Of a stretch of 64,000 nucleotides of DNA, positions 1-12,380 are shown one piece after another. Origin of the DNA: Bisporella sp. PMI_857 (lineage: Eukaryota; Ascomycota; Leotiomycetes; Helotiales; Helotiaceae); NCBI GenBank assembly GCA_021307315.1, contig JAJSPD010000018.1, positions 702,412 to 766,411 of the forward strand, in the 5' to 3' direction. Both the position numbers and the translations under genes were made by a program. The notes below the pieces were generated by a model. The model made no database searches. It was not told the origin of the DNA and worked only from the letters and a program-made list of their open reading frames with translations. Each line of letters begins with the position of its first letter. Position 1 is the first letter of the stretch.

Positions 1-192
1 TGCAAGTACCTTGCGCGGCCGTTGTACCAGCCTCAGCGTCGAAGCAACGTTGGCTATATTTTCAGTCTCCGCACGTTTGGACGGACTGCAGGTATGGTCC
101 TCCACACATCTCCACTCTGGATAGTAGAAGAATGCGGCGGTGGCAGACTGCACAAATGCTAATATGACAAACACGAAACTGTAGACCAACAT
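1..192 (-). CDS. Partial secreted protein (N-terminus only, runs off the left edge)
   Basis: An ATG at 192-190 opens a frame of at least 64 codons that reaches base 1 without a stop. The first ~20 residues (MLVYSFVFVILAFVQSATAA) look like a signal peptide: hydrophobic core, small residues before a likely cleavage at ATA/AFFYY. The mature part has two cysteines (RCVEDHTC) followed by a dibasic KR that could be a Kex2 site. AAG|gtactt near base 10 could be a splice donor, so the frame may not be exonic to the very edge. I do not recognise the family. It could be a small secreted or effector-like protein, or the start of a larger secreted enzyme. The product is inference; the open frame and hydrophobic leader are visible. 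Confidence 0.42.
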   Translation of the reverse strand, partial: MLVYSFVFVILAFVQSATAAFFYYPEWRCVEDHTCSPSKRAETENIANVASTLRLVQRPRKVLA

Positions 193-753
193 ATTGGCGA
201 TGTTGGGCCTATCCCTAGTGAATGCTCAGATAAGCAGTTGCTAGGCTAGATGCTGCCGTGATGAAAGTCTGTTCCGGGAAATTCAATACTATGTCGGGGA
301 CCAGGAGGAACGGTTGAAGATTTCCAGTTCACTAGGATAAAGAGTCCAACTAATTTCCAAGCCAATCCAGCTTTGTCGATCGTATGGTAAGGTGAATGAA
401 TAGTTTTGCACGACTATTGCTATCTCTTTGGCCAATCCGGGGATATCTGGCAAACGATGACTGAGAACGAGTACCGGACTCCTTAGAGGATGGATTATTA
501 GGATTATTATTGGTGACACATAAGAACAGTAATGTACAAAGCAGTTTCGAAGACAATTAAGGCGTCGAGGCTGCAGGGTTTGAGTGATGTCTGAAGATGC
601 TGTATAAATGACCCAAGAAGCTGGAAGATTATAAACGACGAGGCAAAGACAGGAAACGAAGGAAGAAATGGCAGAACAGTGCAAATCGACTCTTGAAGGA
701 TCTTGTTCAAAAGGAAATGCACATGAAGGGAAAGTGCGAGGTGGTGGTTGAGG

Positions 754-845
754 GGGGGAAGGAGGAGGAGGAGGAGGAGGAGGAGGAAAGGTGGAGGCGG
801 AGGTGGAGTAGGAGAAAGAGGAGGAGAAGAGAGCAAGAGGAGTAT
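754..845. repeat. Purine-rich GGA/GAGG tract
   Basis: Almost pure purine on the plus strand, with about nine perfect GGA units near 762-788 followed by degenerate GGAGGCGGAGGTGG. It creates long Pro/Ser/Leu-rich frames on the minus strand, which are composition artefacts and not genes. Confidence 0.9.
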
Positions 846-1220
846 ATCGATGATGAAGCAGCACAGAGCAAGAGAGAGTGAGAAGGGAGAAGGAGGGTGA
901 ACATCCAATAAGAGCTTGTAATTGGGGGTCTAGGGTTGAGAGTAATACAGCGCAATAGAGTAGTCCCAAGTAGGTGCAGTGCAGTGCAGGAATAGTACAG
1001 TATCCGTAGAGTAGTAGCAGCAGCCGTGAGCAGTGAGTGGTGGACAGGGCGGTGGTGGGAGGTAGATGTGGATGTGGATATGACAGTGTTTTAATGGTTA
1101 GTGGTGATTGGTGGTTGGTGATTAGTGTTGGTGCTGGGGCGTTGATCATCTCTCCAAGCTCACCCACATTACCTCACCGTCGTAAACGAGGAGAAGAGCT
1201 CTCCTCTTCCTGGTTGGCCC

Positions 1221-1281
<61 letters not shown>
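1221..1281. repeat. Poly-A (28) followed by (GA)n
   Basis: 28 consecutive A (1221-1248) run directly into about 16 GA dinucleotides (1249-1281). It is a compound microsatellite. A retroposed poly-A tail is possible in principle, but no element body is recognisable upstream. Confidence 0.95.
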
Positions 1282-1282
<1 letters not shown>

Positions 1283-2000
1283 ATGCTGCAGGGGACCCTA
1301 AAAAAATACTTGGCACCGGAGCTAAGGTCAAGCCCTGTAAGCTTTTTATAATACTGTACCGCTACAGTACTGTTCAAAAATCCATAGGTAGTCTATTTTG
1401 CCCTAATGTATCTTTGCTTGAACTAATGACCTTGATTGAAAATCAAAGATATGGGGTTTTGATATGACTATTCTTTTTTTTCTCTCTCTCTCTCCAAATA
1501 GTACTTATAAATCTTCGTGTTCTGTTCCGCTTTGCCCCTGTCCTTTCCACCTTTTTCCCTAGCCTAGCGCCTTCAAATGCGCCTCCTCCCCATTCCGAAT
1601 CAGCCGCCAACCTCGACCACACACATCTCCCATCCCAGCTACTAACTCTACAGTACTACACTACACTGCTACCATATCAAGGAGGCGTCAACTCCATGTC
1701 TTTACTTCCTCGACCAAGCCAATCATGCTTTCTCCTCACCCGACCGAGAATTAAACTTGTGGGACCTTAAGATGTCCGTGCGCTGCATCTTTTTTGGGTT
1801 GCTCATCTTTCACTTCCTTCCCCTGAGTACAGCAATGATGTGCAGCCTAAGAAAAGAGAATCCCGCTTTCTAGACGGGACAATGATTAAAATGGCCAGCT
1901 AGCTCTTCGCGTGGTCGCGAACCCGAAAGTAAATTAATAAAATCCGGGTTTGTTACGGTAGTACGATTGCGGCTGGGTTATACGTTGACGATGTCCTCTG

Positions 2001-2028
2001 CAGTCAGTCAGTCAGTCAGTCAGTCAGT
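2001..2028. repeat. (CAGT)7 microsatellite
   Basis: Seven perfect tandem copies of CAGT in non-coding sequence. Confidence 0.95.
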
Positions 2029-3942
2029 CCAATATCGATGAGATGAGCTGTCATTATTCATGCCCAAATTCGGTCTTCATCTTACTTACTTATCTTTCTG
2101 CCCCAGCATGCTCATCCTGTGCATCCATTTTCGGCCATTTCCCCTGCGCCATCGATTGTTTTGCCAGGGCCTCTAACCGTCTGCCAAGATATTAGATTAT
2201 CCCATCTCAATCCGGCGCGAACGCGAGCGCCCATATCCAGGTTAAAATGTTTGTTGGTGTGCTTCAAATATCCGCTTAGTCCGATAAGTGCCAGCCGGTT
2301 CAGAATCCATGTTTCATACAGTACGTACTGGACCAGTCTGGACTGGGAAGTCTTTATTGTACAGTATTGAAGCTGACGCCGGCCAGTCTTCTTTCAAGGT
2401 TCCATTGCATCCTTGACACTCCGTCTGCCGTGGCATTTTCATTGTTACCTCGGGAAGCGCTCAGGGGACACAAGTTAACGTTCAATGTTCGACGCAAGCC
2501 ATTTTGAGATCGTCATCTCCAAAGTCCCGCCTTAGATGTCGGTCGAATTTTACCTGATTCCCCATCGTCTGTTGTTTCACCATCCACGTTGTGGGCTCCA
2601 ATTAGCTCTTTGCGTCGCCGTTCTTCTCCAGATCTACAGTTCACCGTTCAGCATCCCTAAGGGTCCGAATTGTAGATCATATCTTGGTTATCAGGAGCCT
2701 AAAACCTAATCAAATAGATTTCTCATACGACTTGTCTTGAGGGGAAGTGCCGAAGATGCTCATCTCAATCTGTTTGCCCCATCACTCTCTCACGGGAACT
2801 GCACACTTTTGTCGGTGTGCTGCTGAGCTTTACAAGTACAATCTGGATTCTGAATTCTGTCACCTTTGTTACCTTGTGCTCACGATTTCGTTGAGAGATC
2901 AGTAGGACTTCTCAAACATTGTGTTTCAGGGTGACATGCTGTCTTTCAATCTCATGTTCGCATTTCTATACGAGCAAAAGTATACTTTAAGGTTTCAGCT
3001 AGAATGTCAGGTTTATAGAATGCTCAGTTACACAAACTCTAGTGCCATGAGGTGTAACGTGGCTGCTGCATGTGGTCGAAGCAAGGGATTGACACCAAAT
3101 GTGTTCTAGATCTAGATTGTAGCCTCTAGATAAGCCTCCCCTTACTTATTGCATGTGATATGTCCGATATGTAAGCCTGACTGTCCTGAAGTGATGAATC
3201 GGAATCTCGCGTCCGAAGCTGTCCTTGAGTCCAATTCTTCGTCGATGTGCAACCATGCATGCTCAATCTCGAATAAGGCTTTGAATGCCCGGCATGTGTC
3301 GAAGCTATATGCGACATCCGAGACGGGAAGCACAAGCCACGAGGTATGTATAGATGCTTTATGAACTGAAATCAATGCGTACCTTTGTAAATGAGCATAT
3401 ATCTAAGATCAGTAAGATTGAATGAGATGCATACGCTATTGAAGAACTGCACTATGCCCCGCAACAAAAATCGCAAAAACAACCGACTGATGATAGAGTC
3501 TTCGGGACCTCGCAACAAAAATTGAGCCTTCTCTTTTTTATTGGGCCTAACTTTCTCAGGTCAAGTCGCCAGCATTTCTGCTGGTACACGAAACAAGAGG
3601 GTCAGGATGCCCAGGTACGATGAAATCATACGAGACTCACGAACTTCCACATACATGAACTTGTGATCTGGCTAACCCAGGCGTCTGAGTGACATGGCAA
3701 CTCAACTTGAGGATTTCACAATTATTTGGCAGAGCTGCGAAAATCGAGCAAAGTAGATTCTTTAATAGTGGATGTCTACTGGTTGAAGCAATCAAGGAGA
3801 TGGCTTCTTTCAGAGCGATCAAGGCAGAATGAGCGCTTCACCCCCTGATGCTTTATAATGTTGAAGGACAACGTCGGTGCTATCCTTATTACACATATGA
3901 CCATGCGCCACATCATTCATCTCCTCCCGTCTCTAGAGAGAC

Positions 3943-5225
3943 TTAAGGCTCGTCAAAGGTACTTATATTGACGTCTGCGCACCGCCACAAGTACCACATA
4001 TAAACGCTTCTGTACGGCTTGAATTTATCCGAGACCTCTTCCATCTCCTGCTCCTTCATATACTAGGTCACCAAGTTAGCCTCTGCAAAAACGGCACCAT
4101 GAGATTACAGCAGGCTTACCTTCCACTTCCCTCCTTTTCCAGCCTTCAGCTTGTCCACGTCTCTCCCCAATAAGGCTGCCATACCTCTCTGTATGCCTAG
4201 GTCGCCAGTCGAAAAGACATCCATCCTTTTCAGGCTAAAGCAAGCAAACATCTCCACGCTCCATTTCCCCAATCCCCTTACCTTGATCAACTCCTCAAAG
4301 ACCTCCTCATACGGAGCTGAAAGAAGCATCGAGGTAGTGAGCTCGCCGCTCTTAAATTTCTCCGCTAAGCCATGGATGTACTCGGCTTTGCGTTGCGAAA
4401 GGCCAGCTGTACGAAGCGTCTCAAGGGATTTATTGCAGACTTGAGATGGCGTGGGAAAGGTGTGCTGGTCTATTTCTTCGATGCCCGGATTGAACATAGC
4501 CACGAACTTGGTCTTGATAGATTTTGCTGCTGCACCTGAGACCTGTTGCGAAATGATCCCGCTTACCAAGCTGTTAAATGGATCAATCTCCTCAGCAAGT
4601 CCTTCTGGAGAGAAGACTGTACATGGGTGGTTCTCAATGATCGGCTTCAGCTTTGGCTCTACTTTGATAAGATGAGCTAATGCTTCATCCAGTGCATTTT
4701 TGGTTGTGACGTTAATTTTTGAGACCTTTGACGGCGAAAGCTCATCAAGTGGCTTCTGGGCCACAACACGGTGGGTCTCAGGGGAGATCAAAGTTGCATT
4801 GGAGATATCTGGCGCTGCCAATCTGACTGGAGGCGCTCCAAAGATTCCTGTCTCGTTTGGAGCATGCGTTGTAGACCTGTATAGATTTGGCGTCAGCGGA
4901 TAGGCTGCAGCTGGGGATAGGATGCCAACGGCATGCAATAGTCAAATATGATTGGAATGATTTCAGCTCTACCCAGGAAAATCAAAGACCTGACCCTAAT
5001 AGTCACTTACATTAGCTTAGCTACGGCAGGTATTGGCGTGGCAAGTGGCGAGGCTTGTTTTAAGGTTCGTTTCCTCTTAGGAGTCGAAGGCCCTTCATCC
5101 TTCTTGCTTGGCTCTACAGCCGTAGGAATACTTTTCCTCTTCTTTCCGGTATTGGCAACCTTGACAGAAATCTCATCCTTGGGATCTGATGAGGTATTTA
5201 AGCGCGCTGATCTTCTCAAAGACAT
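3943..5225 (-). CDS. mag1: DNA-3-methyladenine glycosylase, HhH-GPD family (Mag1-type)
   Basis: Excises alkylated purines, the first step of nuclear base-excision repair. Three exons: 5225-5011, 4876-4120 and 4062-3943, with consensus GT-AG junctions in phase, give 363 aa. Start MSLRRSARLN; residues 1-70 are Lys/Arg-rich (KKRKS, PKRKR), consistent with nuclear import. The conserved core begins near DPFNSLVSGIISQQVS. The helix-hairpin-helix is VRGLGKWSVEMF, followed by the catalytic-Asp region DVFSTGDLGIQRG. The last exon supplies the family C-terminus (PYRSVYMWYLWRCAD), which the open frame alone misses. It is divergent from the GT62 gene about 1 kb away. The family is confident; the symbol is by similarity to yeast MAG1. 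Confidence 0.9.
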
Positions 5226-6268
5226 GCTGATTGGCCTTGGATGAGGAAACAAGTATCTAGAAGCAGCCGCTCCAAGGTAAAGAGCAAGACTTCTGTGAAC
5301 CCGAAAATGTGAATTGAAAATGATTGCTGCTGAAACGAGAACGAAGAGCACAGCAGGTAAATCCTAAATAGAGTTAGCGAGTGATCTTCAAAGTGTATTG
5401 AACATATTTTCTATTAGTAAGAATTGGTAGAACTGGCCGTAGGCACCTTGACATGCAAAGGTGAGCCCGAACCATTTATAGATATTCCATAAGATGTGTG
5501 GCCTGATGAGGGGGAATTGTTTGAGGGCAATTTGTCCACAAAATAAACGAATGACACAGGCTTTGCTTCTGATTACGGGATCTAGAAATGGCAATGAAAG
5601 GTAACGTCTTCACAACCGTGGATAGTACTAACGTTGATGAACTTACCAAATGCTCTCTCAAATGTAGGAGGATATGACAATTTCTCCGTGAAAATCAAAT
5701 TTACAAGGCAAAAAGAACAATATGAACGAATAACGACCGATGTTGATGAGTTTCAAGTCAATGACACCTTAAGAGGTGAGCTGCCGGGTAGATTGCACGT
5801 GATTGTGCCCCTTAAACCTGGAAACAACCTTACGCTTAGTTAAGCAAAGATTCAGTTCACCCGTTGCATACGTCTTTTGATCCCATTGAAAGTCCAAACC
5901 ACAAATACAACACGTCTCTTTCATTGCAAATGAATCCATTCGCCTCTTTCACATGAATCAGCTAGTCGTTCACACAGCATTAACATTAAATTTGACGTTT
6001 TGACGGCCTATTGTAATGCTTGCGGCGACTGTTACACTCTGCCAATAAGCGACTCTAATCTCTTGGCTTGTACCTAATTTGGTTCTCCCTGCTCGCGCAT
6101 CTCAACTTTCTTCAATCAAACGTGTACGTCTCATTTTCACGACCTAGACGCCTTACAACGACCTTTTCCTCCTTCAATATTACTTCCTCGCCTGCGCATC
6201 CTCTGGTCCAGACGAATTGATAGCATACCTTAAGCTGGTGGTGCTGCGGCTCCAGGGGATTCGTCGCC
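5226..6268. other. Divergent intergenic region, glycosylase / GT62 gene
   Basis: 1,043 bp between two divergent starts, so it should hold both promoters. Short frames (e.g. 5634-5843) have no domain or codon support. The stretch just before 6269 is pyrimidine-rich with CCTTTTCCTCC motifs, as expected for a fungal 5' leader. Nothing else is seen. Confidence 0.5.
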
Positions 6269-7760
<1,492 letters not shown>

Positions 7761-8495
7761 AACCAGGCATTTGTACACAGGCAGAATCCATCCAATCATG
7801 TTTCTAAGCATATACGGAGTTCAGTGAGAGAGAGAGGCTTTGGACCTAAGCATATCGATGAGAAACGACAGTTCTTTCATTCGATTCTTTGTACCGATTT
7901 TTCTGGGATTGTTTGAGGAGTTGATTGGGTTTTGACAGTCTTTGTAATTACAAGACTATGGGCAAATGGGTGCATGTCAACCATTACTGTAATAGAATGC
8001 TATCTTTGTGTTTTTGCGCTTCGAAATGCCAGTGGCACGTCGCGGAGGCCAGGTGGGATTTGGTAAATGTATGGATACTGGTGGAAGTTAATGTGATCCT
8101 TGCGATTTATTTTATGAGGGCAATGGGGGGTGGTTTGGTTGTATTTTTCTTGGGATCAATGGTGAATGTGGCCCCGCTAATTCAAAACCTACATTGCGTT
8201 CCTGTATATAGAAAATGTTTTGAAGTAGAAACGATTATCCAAAAAGCTATATACTGCCTCCGTTTCCCAGTAGTTAACCCTACCTGAAAGGACGGATTAC
8301 CTGTTTACACCCAACCATATCTAGACTCTTTATGGCATATCGAGCTTAAGCAGAACCTCACTCATCCAAAATTATTGCGCAATCTTGAATTGAGTGATGA
8401 ATGAAATACAATACATGGCTGATCCTCTTGCCACACCCATCGCTCTAAGACTACTCCTTTTCAATTGTACAAATCGTTCCATGACATGCCCTGAT
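7761..8495. other. Convergent intergenic region (GT62 / QCR7 3' ends)
   Basis: 735 bp between two stop codons on opposite strands, expected to hold both 3' untranslated regions. The 120-codon plus-strand frame at 7925-8287 lacks any domain or family feature and is not called. No repeat or RNA gene seen. Confidence 0.5.
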
Positions 8496-9091
8496 CTATT
8501 TCTTTTTGGGCACCAAGGTTTCCAGGTCCAAGCGCTCCTTTGCCTCTTGCTCAATTTCTCTGATAATCGGTGAGAGATATGCGATGTCCTTAGAGTGAAA
8601 ATTAGCGATAGCTTGCAGATGGATGATCCAGGATCCAACTTACCTCCTCCGGCTTGGTTCGCTGGTCCTTTGGTAGAAGCTGGTGTTGGAGGGAGTACTA
8701 TAGAATTAATCAGCCTAGCAATTGGCATCTTGTTGTGTGTTTGCGGATATCTACCTGGAAAGCACGTCGTAAACGGAATACTCTATCGTATGATTCCTTC
8801 TGGTCGAGGCGCGAGAGAGCAAGAAGGACAGTTTCGGACTCTTCAGGGATCAGATCGTCGGCTCTGGGAGGGACAATTGTCAGCTTATCCTCACACCAGC
8901 GCCATATACGCTACAGGGCAATCGTTTGCCTCTATTCAACGACCCTCTCGTGGTTTTCCCAGATCGATTGCTCACCTCAAGCCGAGCGCTCTATATCCTG
9001 CAGCATTGCAGTACCAGTTTGCAAGTGGCATCATCGCGTTCTTTAGCCATGGCTTCTTCAAGATGAAGCTCGCCAGAGACGGTGTCGACAT
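8496..9091 (-). CDS. QCR7: Cytochrome bc1 complex subunit 7 (14 kDa subunit)
   Basis: Matrix-facing accessory subunit of respiratory complex III (UQCRB homologue). Four exons: 9091-8976, 8863-8755, 8697-8644 and 8588-8496, all in phase, give 123 aa, the usual family length. Family landmarks: FILKKPWLKNAMMPLANWY near the N-terminus, AAGYRALGLRADDLIPEE, YDRVFRLRRAFQ, LLPKDQRTKPEED and YLSPIIREIE near the C-terminus. There is no cleavable presequence, as is normal for this protein. No single open frame covers more than a third of it, so it is easily missed without splicing. It is divergent from the mitochondrial carrier at 9829. Confidence 0.93.
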
Positions 9092-9828
9092 ATTGCAGAC
9101 GTGTGTGAATTGAGCTGATATGCAAAAGCTTCCTTTTCTGTCCGGTTCAGGTGTAATCGTATGTTGCGGTTGACTTTGTCGAAGTCGAAATCGCACTAAG
9201 GAAAGTCGTCTTGGCAAAACCCGAGCGAAATTGATTGAGTGGACGAATGGGCATCGCACCGTATCGCACCGCAGGAGCGCACCTCGTCCCCCACTCCTCA
9301 CTCGCCTTAAAGTTTGGGAAGAGGCTTACCAAAAAAAAAACCCTCCTTTTGCTAGATTTATTGTTTATTACGCTGTCTCCTCGGTTACAATAATCTGCCT
9401 TTCATCGACGTTTTCCTCGGTCTACCGTACATGGGAATTTTCATTCCGGCTTCCGACGTTTCCTCTTCTCTCGGGTGTATCAGCTGTCTGACGTAGGGAC
9501 CACAAGAAAAGTCCTGCTGGCACATAGGTACTTGAGCTTGACCATCGGCTCATTTTCCCGTACCTTATATCTCGAATCTTGCCTTTCCTGCAGGCTCGGC
9601 CTTTTCTCTACGTCCTCTTCTAAGCTCTCACCAGCCATACCTATCTGAATGCTTGCGTCTATATAGTCGCCAATGGATAATCGCTAGTATTTCTGGTCTG
9701 GCGTGCTGCTGCGTGGGAACTTCCCCGCACTCAGGGCGACGACAAGCTTATTGCTCGCTGAGGAGCTACCTGTTGTACCTGTTCCTGCTCTATCTGGAGT
9801 AGATAGGCACGAACTCGAAGTCATTACA
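9092..9828. other. Divergent promoter region, QCR7 / NAD carrier
   Basis: 737 bp between divergent starts of two mitochondrial-protein genes. An upstream in-frame ATG for the carrier lies at 9703. The region just 5' of 9703 is CT-rich (TTTCTCTACGTCCTCTTC), typical of fungal leaders. No RNA gene or repeat seen. Confidence 0.45.
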
Positions 9829-11080
9829 ATGTCGCATGAACGTAGCACGCCTTCATCTTCTGGATCTAAGGATTATGTCTCTTCACCGCCCAGTTTCTCT
9901 GTGGGAAAAAGTCGACAGAAACTTCCAATTACCGCCTTCGAACAGTTTTGTATGAAACGATCCGACTCAACCTTCAATGCGTTAGCCGGTGCAACTGGTG
10001 GCCTCGCGTCGGGGATAGTGACATGTCCGCTGGACGTAATAAAGACGAAGTTACAGGCGCAGGGAGGATTCAGAGCACAGCAAGCAAACTCTAGCAAAAT
10101 ACCAACCAATATTGTATATCGAGGGATGGTTGGCACAGCTCGAGTTATTTGGAAAGACGAGGGACTCAGAGGAATGTACAGAGGGTTGGGACCGATCATA
10201 CTGGGTTATTTACCAACCTGGGCTGTCTGGTTCACTGTCTATGGAAAGTCAAAGGGATTCTTCCTGCAATATAATGGTATGCTTAAGGTGGACGTTGATT
10301 CTGTAAGGATTATGCTGACGTGGCGCTTTAGATAATCCAAACATAGTCAATTTCTGGTCCTCCATCGTAGCTGGGGCTTCCTCGACAATGGTTACTAATC
10401 CAATATGGGTTATCAAGACTCGTCTTATGTCGCAGGTCAGTCGGAGAGCTACCTCCGGCGGAGCCAGGCCACCTTGGCACTACAAATCAACATTTGATGC
10501 TGCAAAGAAGATGTATCAAACCGAAGGCATTCTCTCATTCTATTCTGGGCTCACTCCTGCACTTCTTGGCTTAACACATGTAGCCATACAATTTCCCGCT
10601 TATGAATATCTGAAGAGACAATTCACAGGTCAGGGAATGGGCATGACCGCCGAAGGAGACGCACAAAGCCATTGGTTCGGTGTTTTATCAGCAAGTGTGC
10701 TAAGTAAAATTCTGGCAAGCTCCGCCACTTATCCACACGAAGTTATTCGGACGAGACTACAGACTCAACAGCGATCGATACCGTCATCATCATCAGAGTA
10801 TGCAGCTTTTCGTGGTGGCCTAGAAGGCTCCGAAAATCACGGGGCATCGGCTATTGTGGCAAGGACGAAGGCAATGGTACCACAATATAAAGGGATTGTA
10901 AAAACAGCCAAGAAGATATATCAGGAAGAGACATGGAGGGCTTTCTATGCCGGTATGGGCACCAATATGATGCGAGCTGTGCCTGCTGCAACAACGACAC
11001 TGCTCATGTATGAGTTTTTGATGACTCAGTTCCACACTGCCAAGTCGGAAGGATTGGAAAAGTCAGCTGAATCACGGTGA
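9829..11080 (+). CDS. Mitochondrial carrier, NAD+/pyrimidine-nucleotide type (Yia6/Ndt1-like)
   Basis: Inner-membrane SLC25 carrier. Two exons, 9829-10276 and 10332-11080, give 398 aa from the MSHERSTPSS start; the in-frame ATG at 9703 would add 42 residues. Three carrier signatures are visible: CPLDVIKTKLQAQ, NPIWVIKTRLMSQ and YPHEVIRTRLQTQ, each followed by the EG..GLY..L-type half-repeat (DEGLRGMYRGL, EGILSFYSGL). The GYLPTWAVWFTVY segment and the Trp in the second signature (PIWVIKTR) are typical of the NAD+/folate/pyrimidine subgroup. An insertion of about 40 residues sits between the third signature and its matrix helix. Substrate is inferred from similarity to yeast Yia6/Yea6; a pyrimidine or folate substrate remains possible. 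Confidence 0.88.
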
Positions 11081-11785
11081 ATAATTTAGGAGGTTGGTGG
11101 CAGGAATTAGAGGAATAGTTGGCATAGATCTCTCTGAGGTTGGTGTTGAGAGCATAAGAAAACTAACGCGAGAGGTAGCCTGCATATTGCTGCTTTAATA
11201 TTTGGCGTTAGGAGCATGCATTGCAGCAGCACTCGGTGGCTGTTGGAGAGGCTGTTATCATGTGAAGATATTATTGAAGTTTAAGATACCAAACGACCAC
11301 GTCAAGTGGTGTGTAGTTTTAGGCAGGCAAAATGCCATGAATGCAAATATTACTCAAGAATTCTAGGACCAGACGAATCAAGAATCGTGGAATAGATACC
11401 TGAGGAATTTATAGCTTTTGAGGCTAAAAGTGGTATCTTATTTTATCGCAAATCCCATCATATTCGCCTGGGTACTGGAGTACATATAAGTGAGCTTAAG
11501 TTAATAGCTTAGTCCATGCTGCCTTTTCTTCTGGCCTATTTTGATATTGTGCACTCCTCATTTTCTGAGATTGCAGCGGTTCTCGTACTTTGAACTAGCT
11601 AGTTCTGGGATGGCATAAACTTGTGAGCCCGTTCGCCCGGACAAGGCTTCAAGCGTCATATATCCATAATTTAAGAGGGTGCATTCTTGACTCCATCATA
11701 TCAAGATCATATTCAGACCATCATCCATCTTAAATATTTTTGAGGAGAGGCTTGAAACCTATAACACAACTTTCTGCAGTGTCAT
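11081..11785. other. Convergent intergenic region
   Basis: 705 bp between the carrier stop and the stop of the minus-strand 103-aa gene. AT-rich, with no open frame of note and no repeat. Confidence 0.45.
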
Positions 11786-12145
11786 TCACTTCCCCTTAAA
11801 TTCCCGTATCTTCCTTTCCTCTAACGTCTCTCCTCCGGCGGTGACATTCTTTTGACTTGCGAGGCCGGCCAATTGTTTGATAGACTGTTGCTCAACTGGC
11901 GCCTCTAATTGTCCATGTCGTCTCAGACTCTCATTGTACCAATTGATTTGCCCACCATCTGCTTCCCTATGTTGCTGAGCATTCTTCTTTGCGGCTTGTA
12001 TACTGGTTCGAGCATAAACAAATAGTATGCTAGCCATACAAAACGCCGCCAGTGGGGCTTGGATCGTCTATGGATGTTAGTGATGTAAACGGCTGATGGC
12101 ATTAGGGAAGAATACTCTCGAGTTTAAATTGAACTTTGGAGGCAT
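11786..12145 (-). CDS. Small conserved-looking membrane protein, unknown function
   Basis: Two exons, 12145-12116 (30 nt, MPPKFNLNSR) and 12067-11786, joined across a 48-nt intron, give 103 aa. One hydrophobic helix at about residues 14-29 (LAAFCMASILFVYART) follows a short basic N-terminus. The rest is polar and Lys/Gln/Glu-rich (AAKKNAQQHREADGG, LEERKIREFKGK). I recall similar short proteins in other filamentous ascomycetes but no assigned function. The layout (basic start, single anchor, charged tail) fits a small mitochondrial inner-membrane or assembly-factor-like protein. Its divergent partner 235 bp away encodes a mitochondrial ABC1-family kinase, which weakly supports that. Function unknown. 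Confidence 0.7.
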
Positions 12146-12380
12146 GCTGGATTATGGCACAATGTTCACAATGGATAGAGATTGAAAGTAAACAGAGTTG
12201 TCGTATGAGAATCATTCGACTGATCCCTGCACTCAAACCTCGGTCAGTCGATGACGTCCAGGACATCCTCAACAATTTTTATTTCATAAACTACGAGGGA
12301 GGCGATATTCACAAAACATGATATTATAACACGACAACCCGCCCAAAATCCTGGGATTGGCCATTACAAGAACATTCAGA
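12146..12380. promoter_or_regulatory. Short bidirectional promoter, 103-aa protein / ABC1K
   Basis: Only 235 bp separate the divergent ATGs at 12145 (minus) and 12381 (plus), so both genes must share core promoter sequence. No recognised factor site was found. Confidence 0.5.

Larger units (their letters stand above)
199..3942. other. 3.7-kb gene-poor, repeat-rich interval
   Basis: No convincing gene is seen here. The interval holds a purine-rich GGA tract, a poly-A/(GA)n block, a (CT)n run near 1483-1494 and a (CAGT)n array, each listed separately. The pyrimidine-rich stretch at 1480-1700 resembles a fungal promoter or 5' leader, but no supported ORF follows. Short minus-strand frames at 3142-3375 and 3637-3822 have protein-like composition but no recognisable domain and could not be joined convincingly. 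The 3' untranslated region of the glycosylase gene must lie just left of 3943. Confidence 0.5.

Noticed and set aside
289..1167. 292-codon minus-strand ORF
   Set aside because: It runs antisense to the GGA purine tract and is dominated by Pro/Ser/Leu low complexity; no domain, and its start is arbitrary.
3142..3822. Two minus-strand frames with protein-like composition (3142-3375 and 3637-3822)
   Set aside because: No recognised family, only a TTG start for the first, and no convincing splice joining them.
7925..8287. 120-codon plus-strand ORF downstream of the GT62 gene
   Set aside because: Lies in the expected 3' UTR, with Cys/Trp-rich random composition and no family features.
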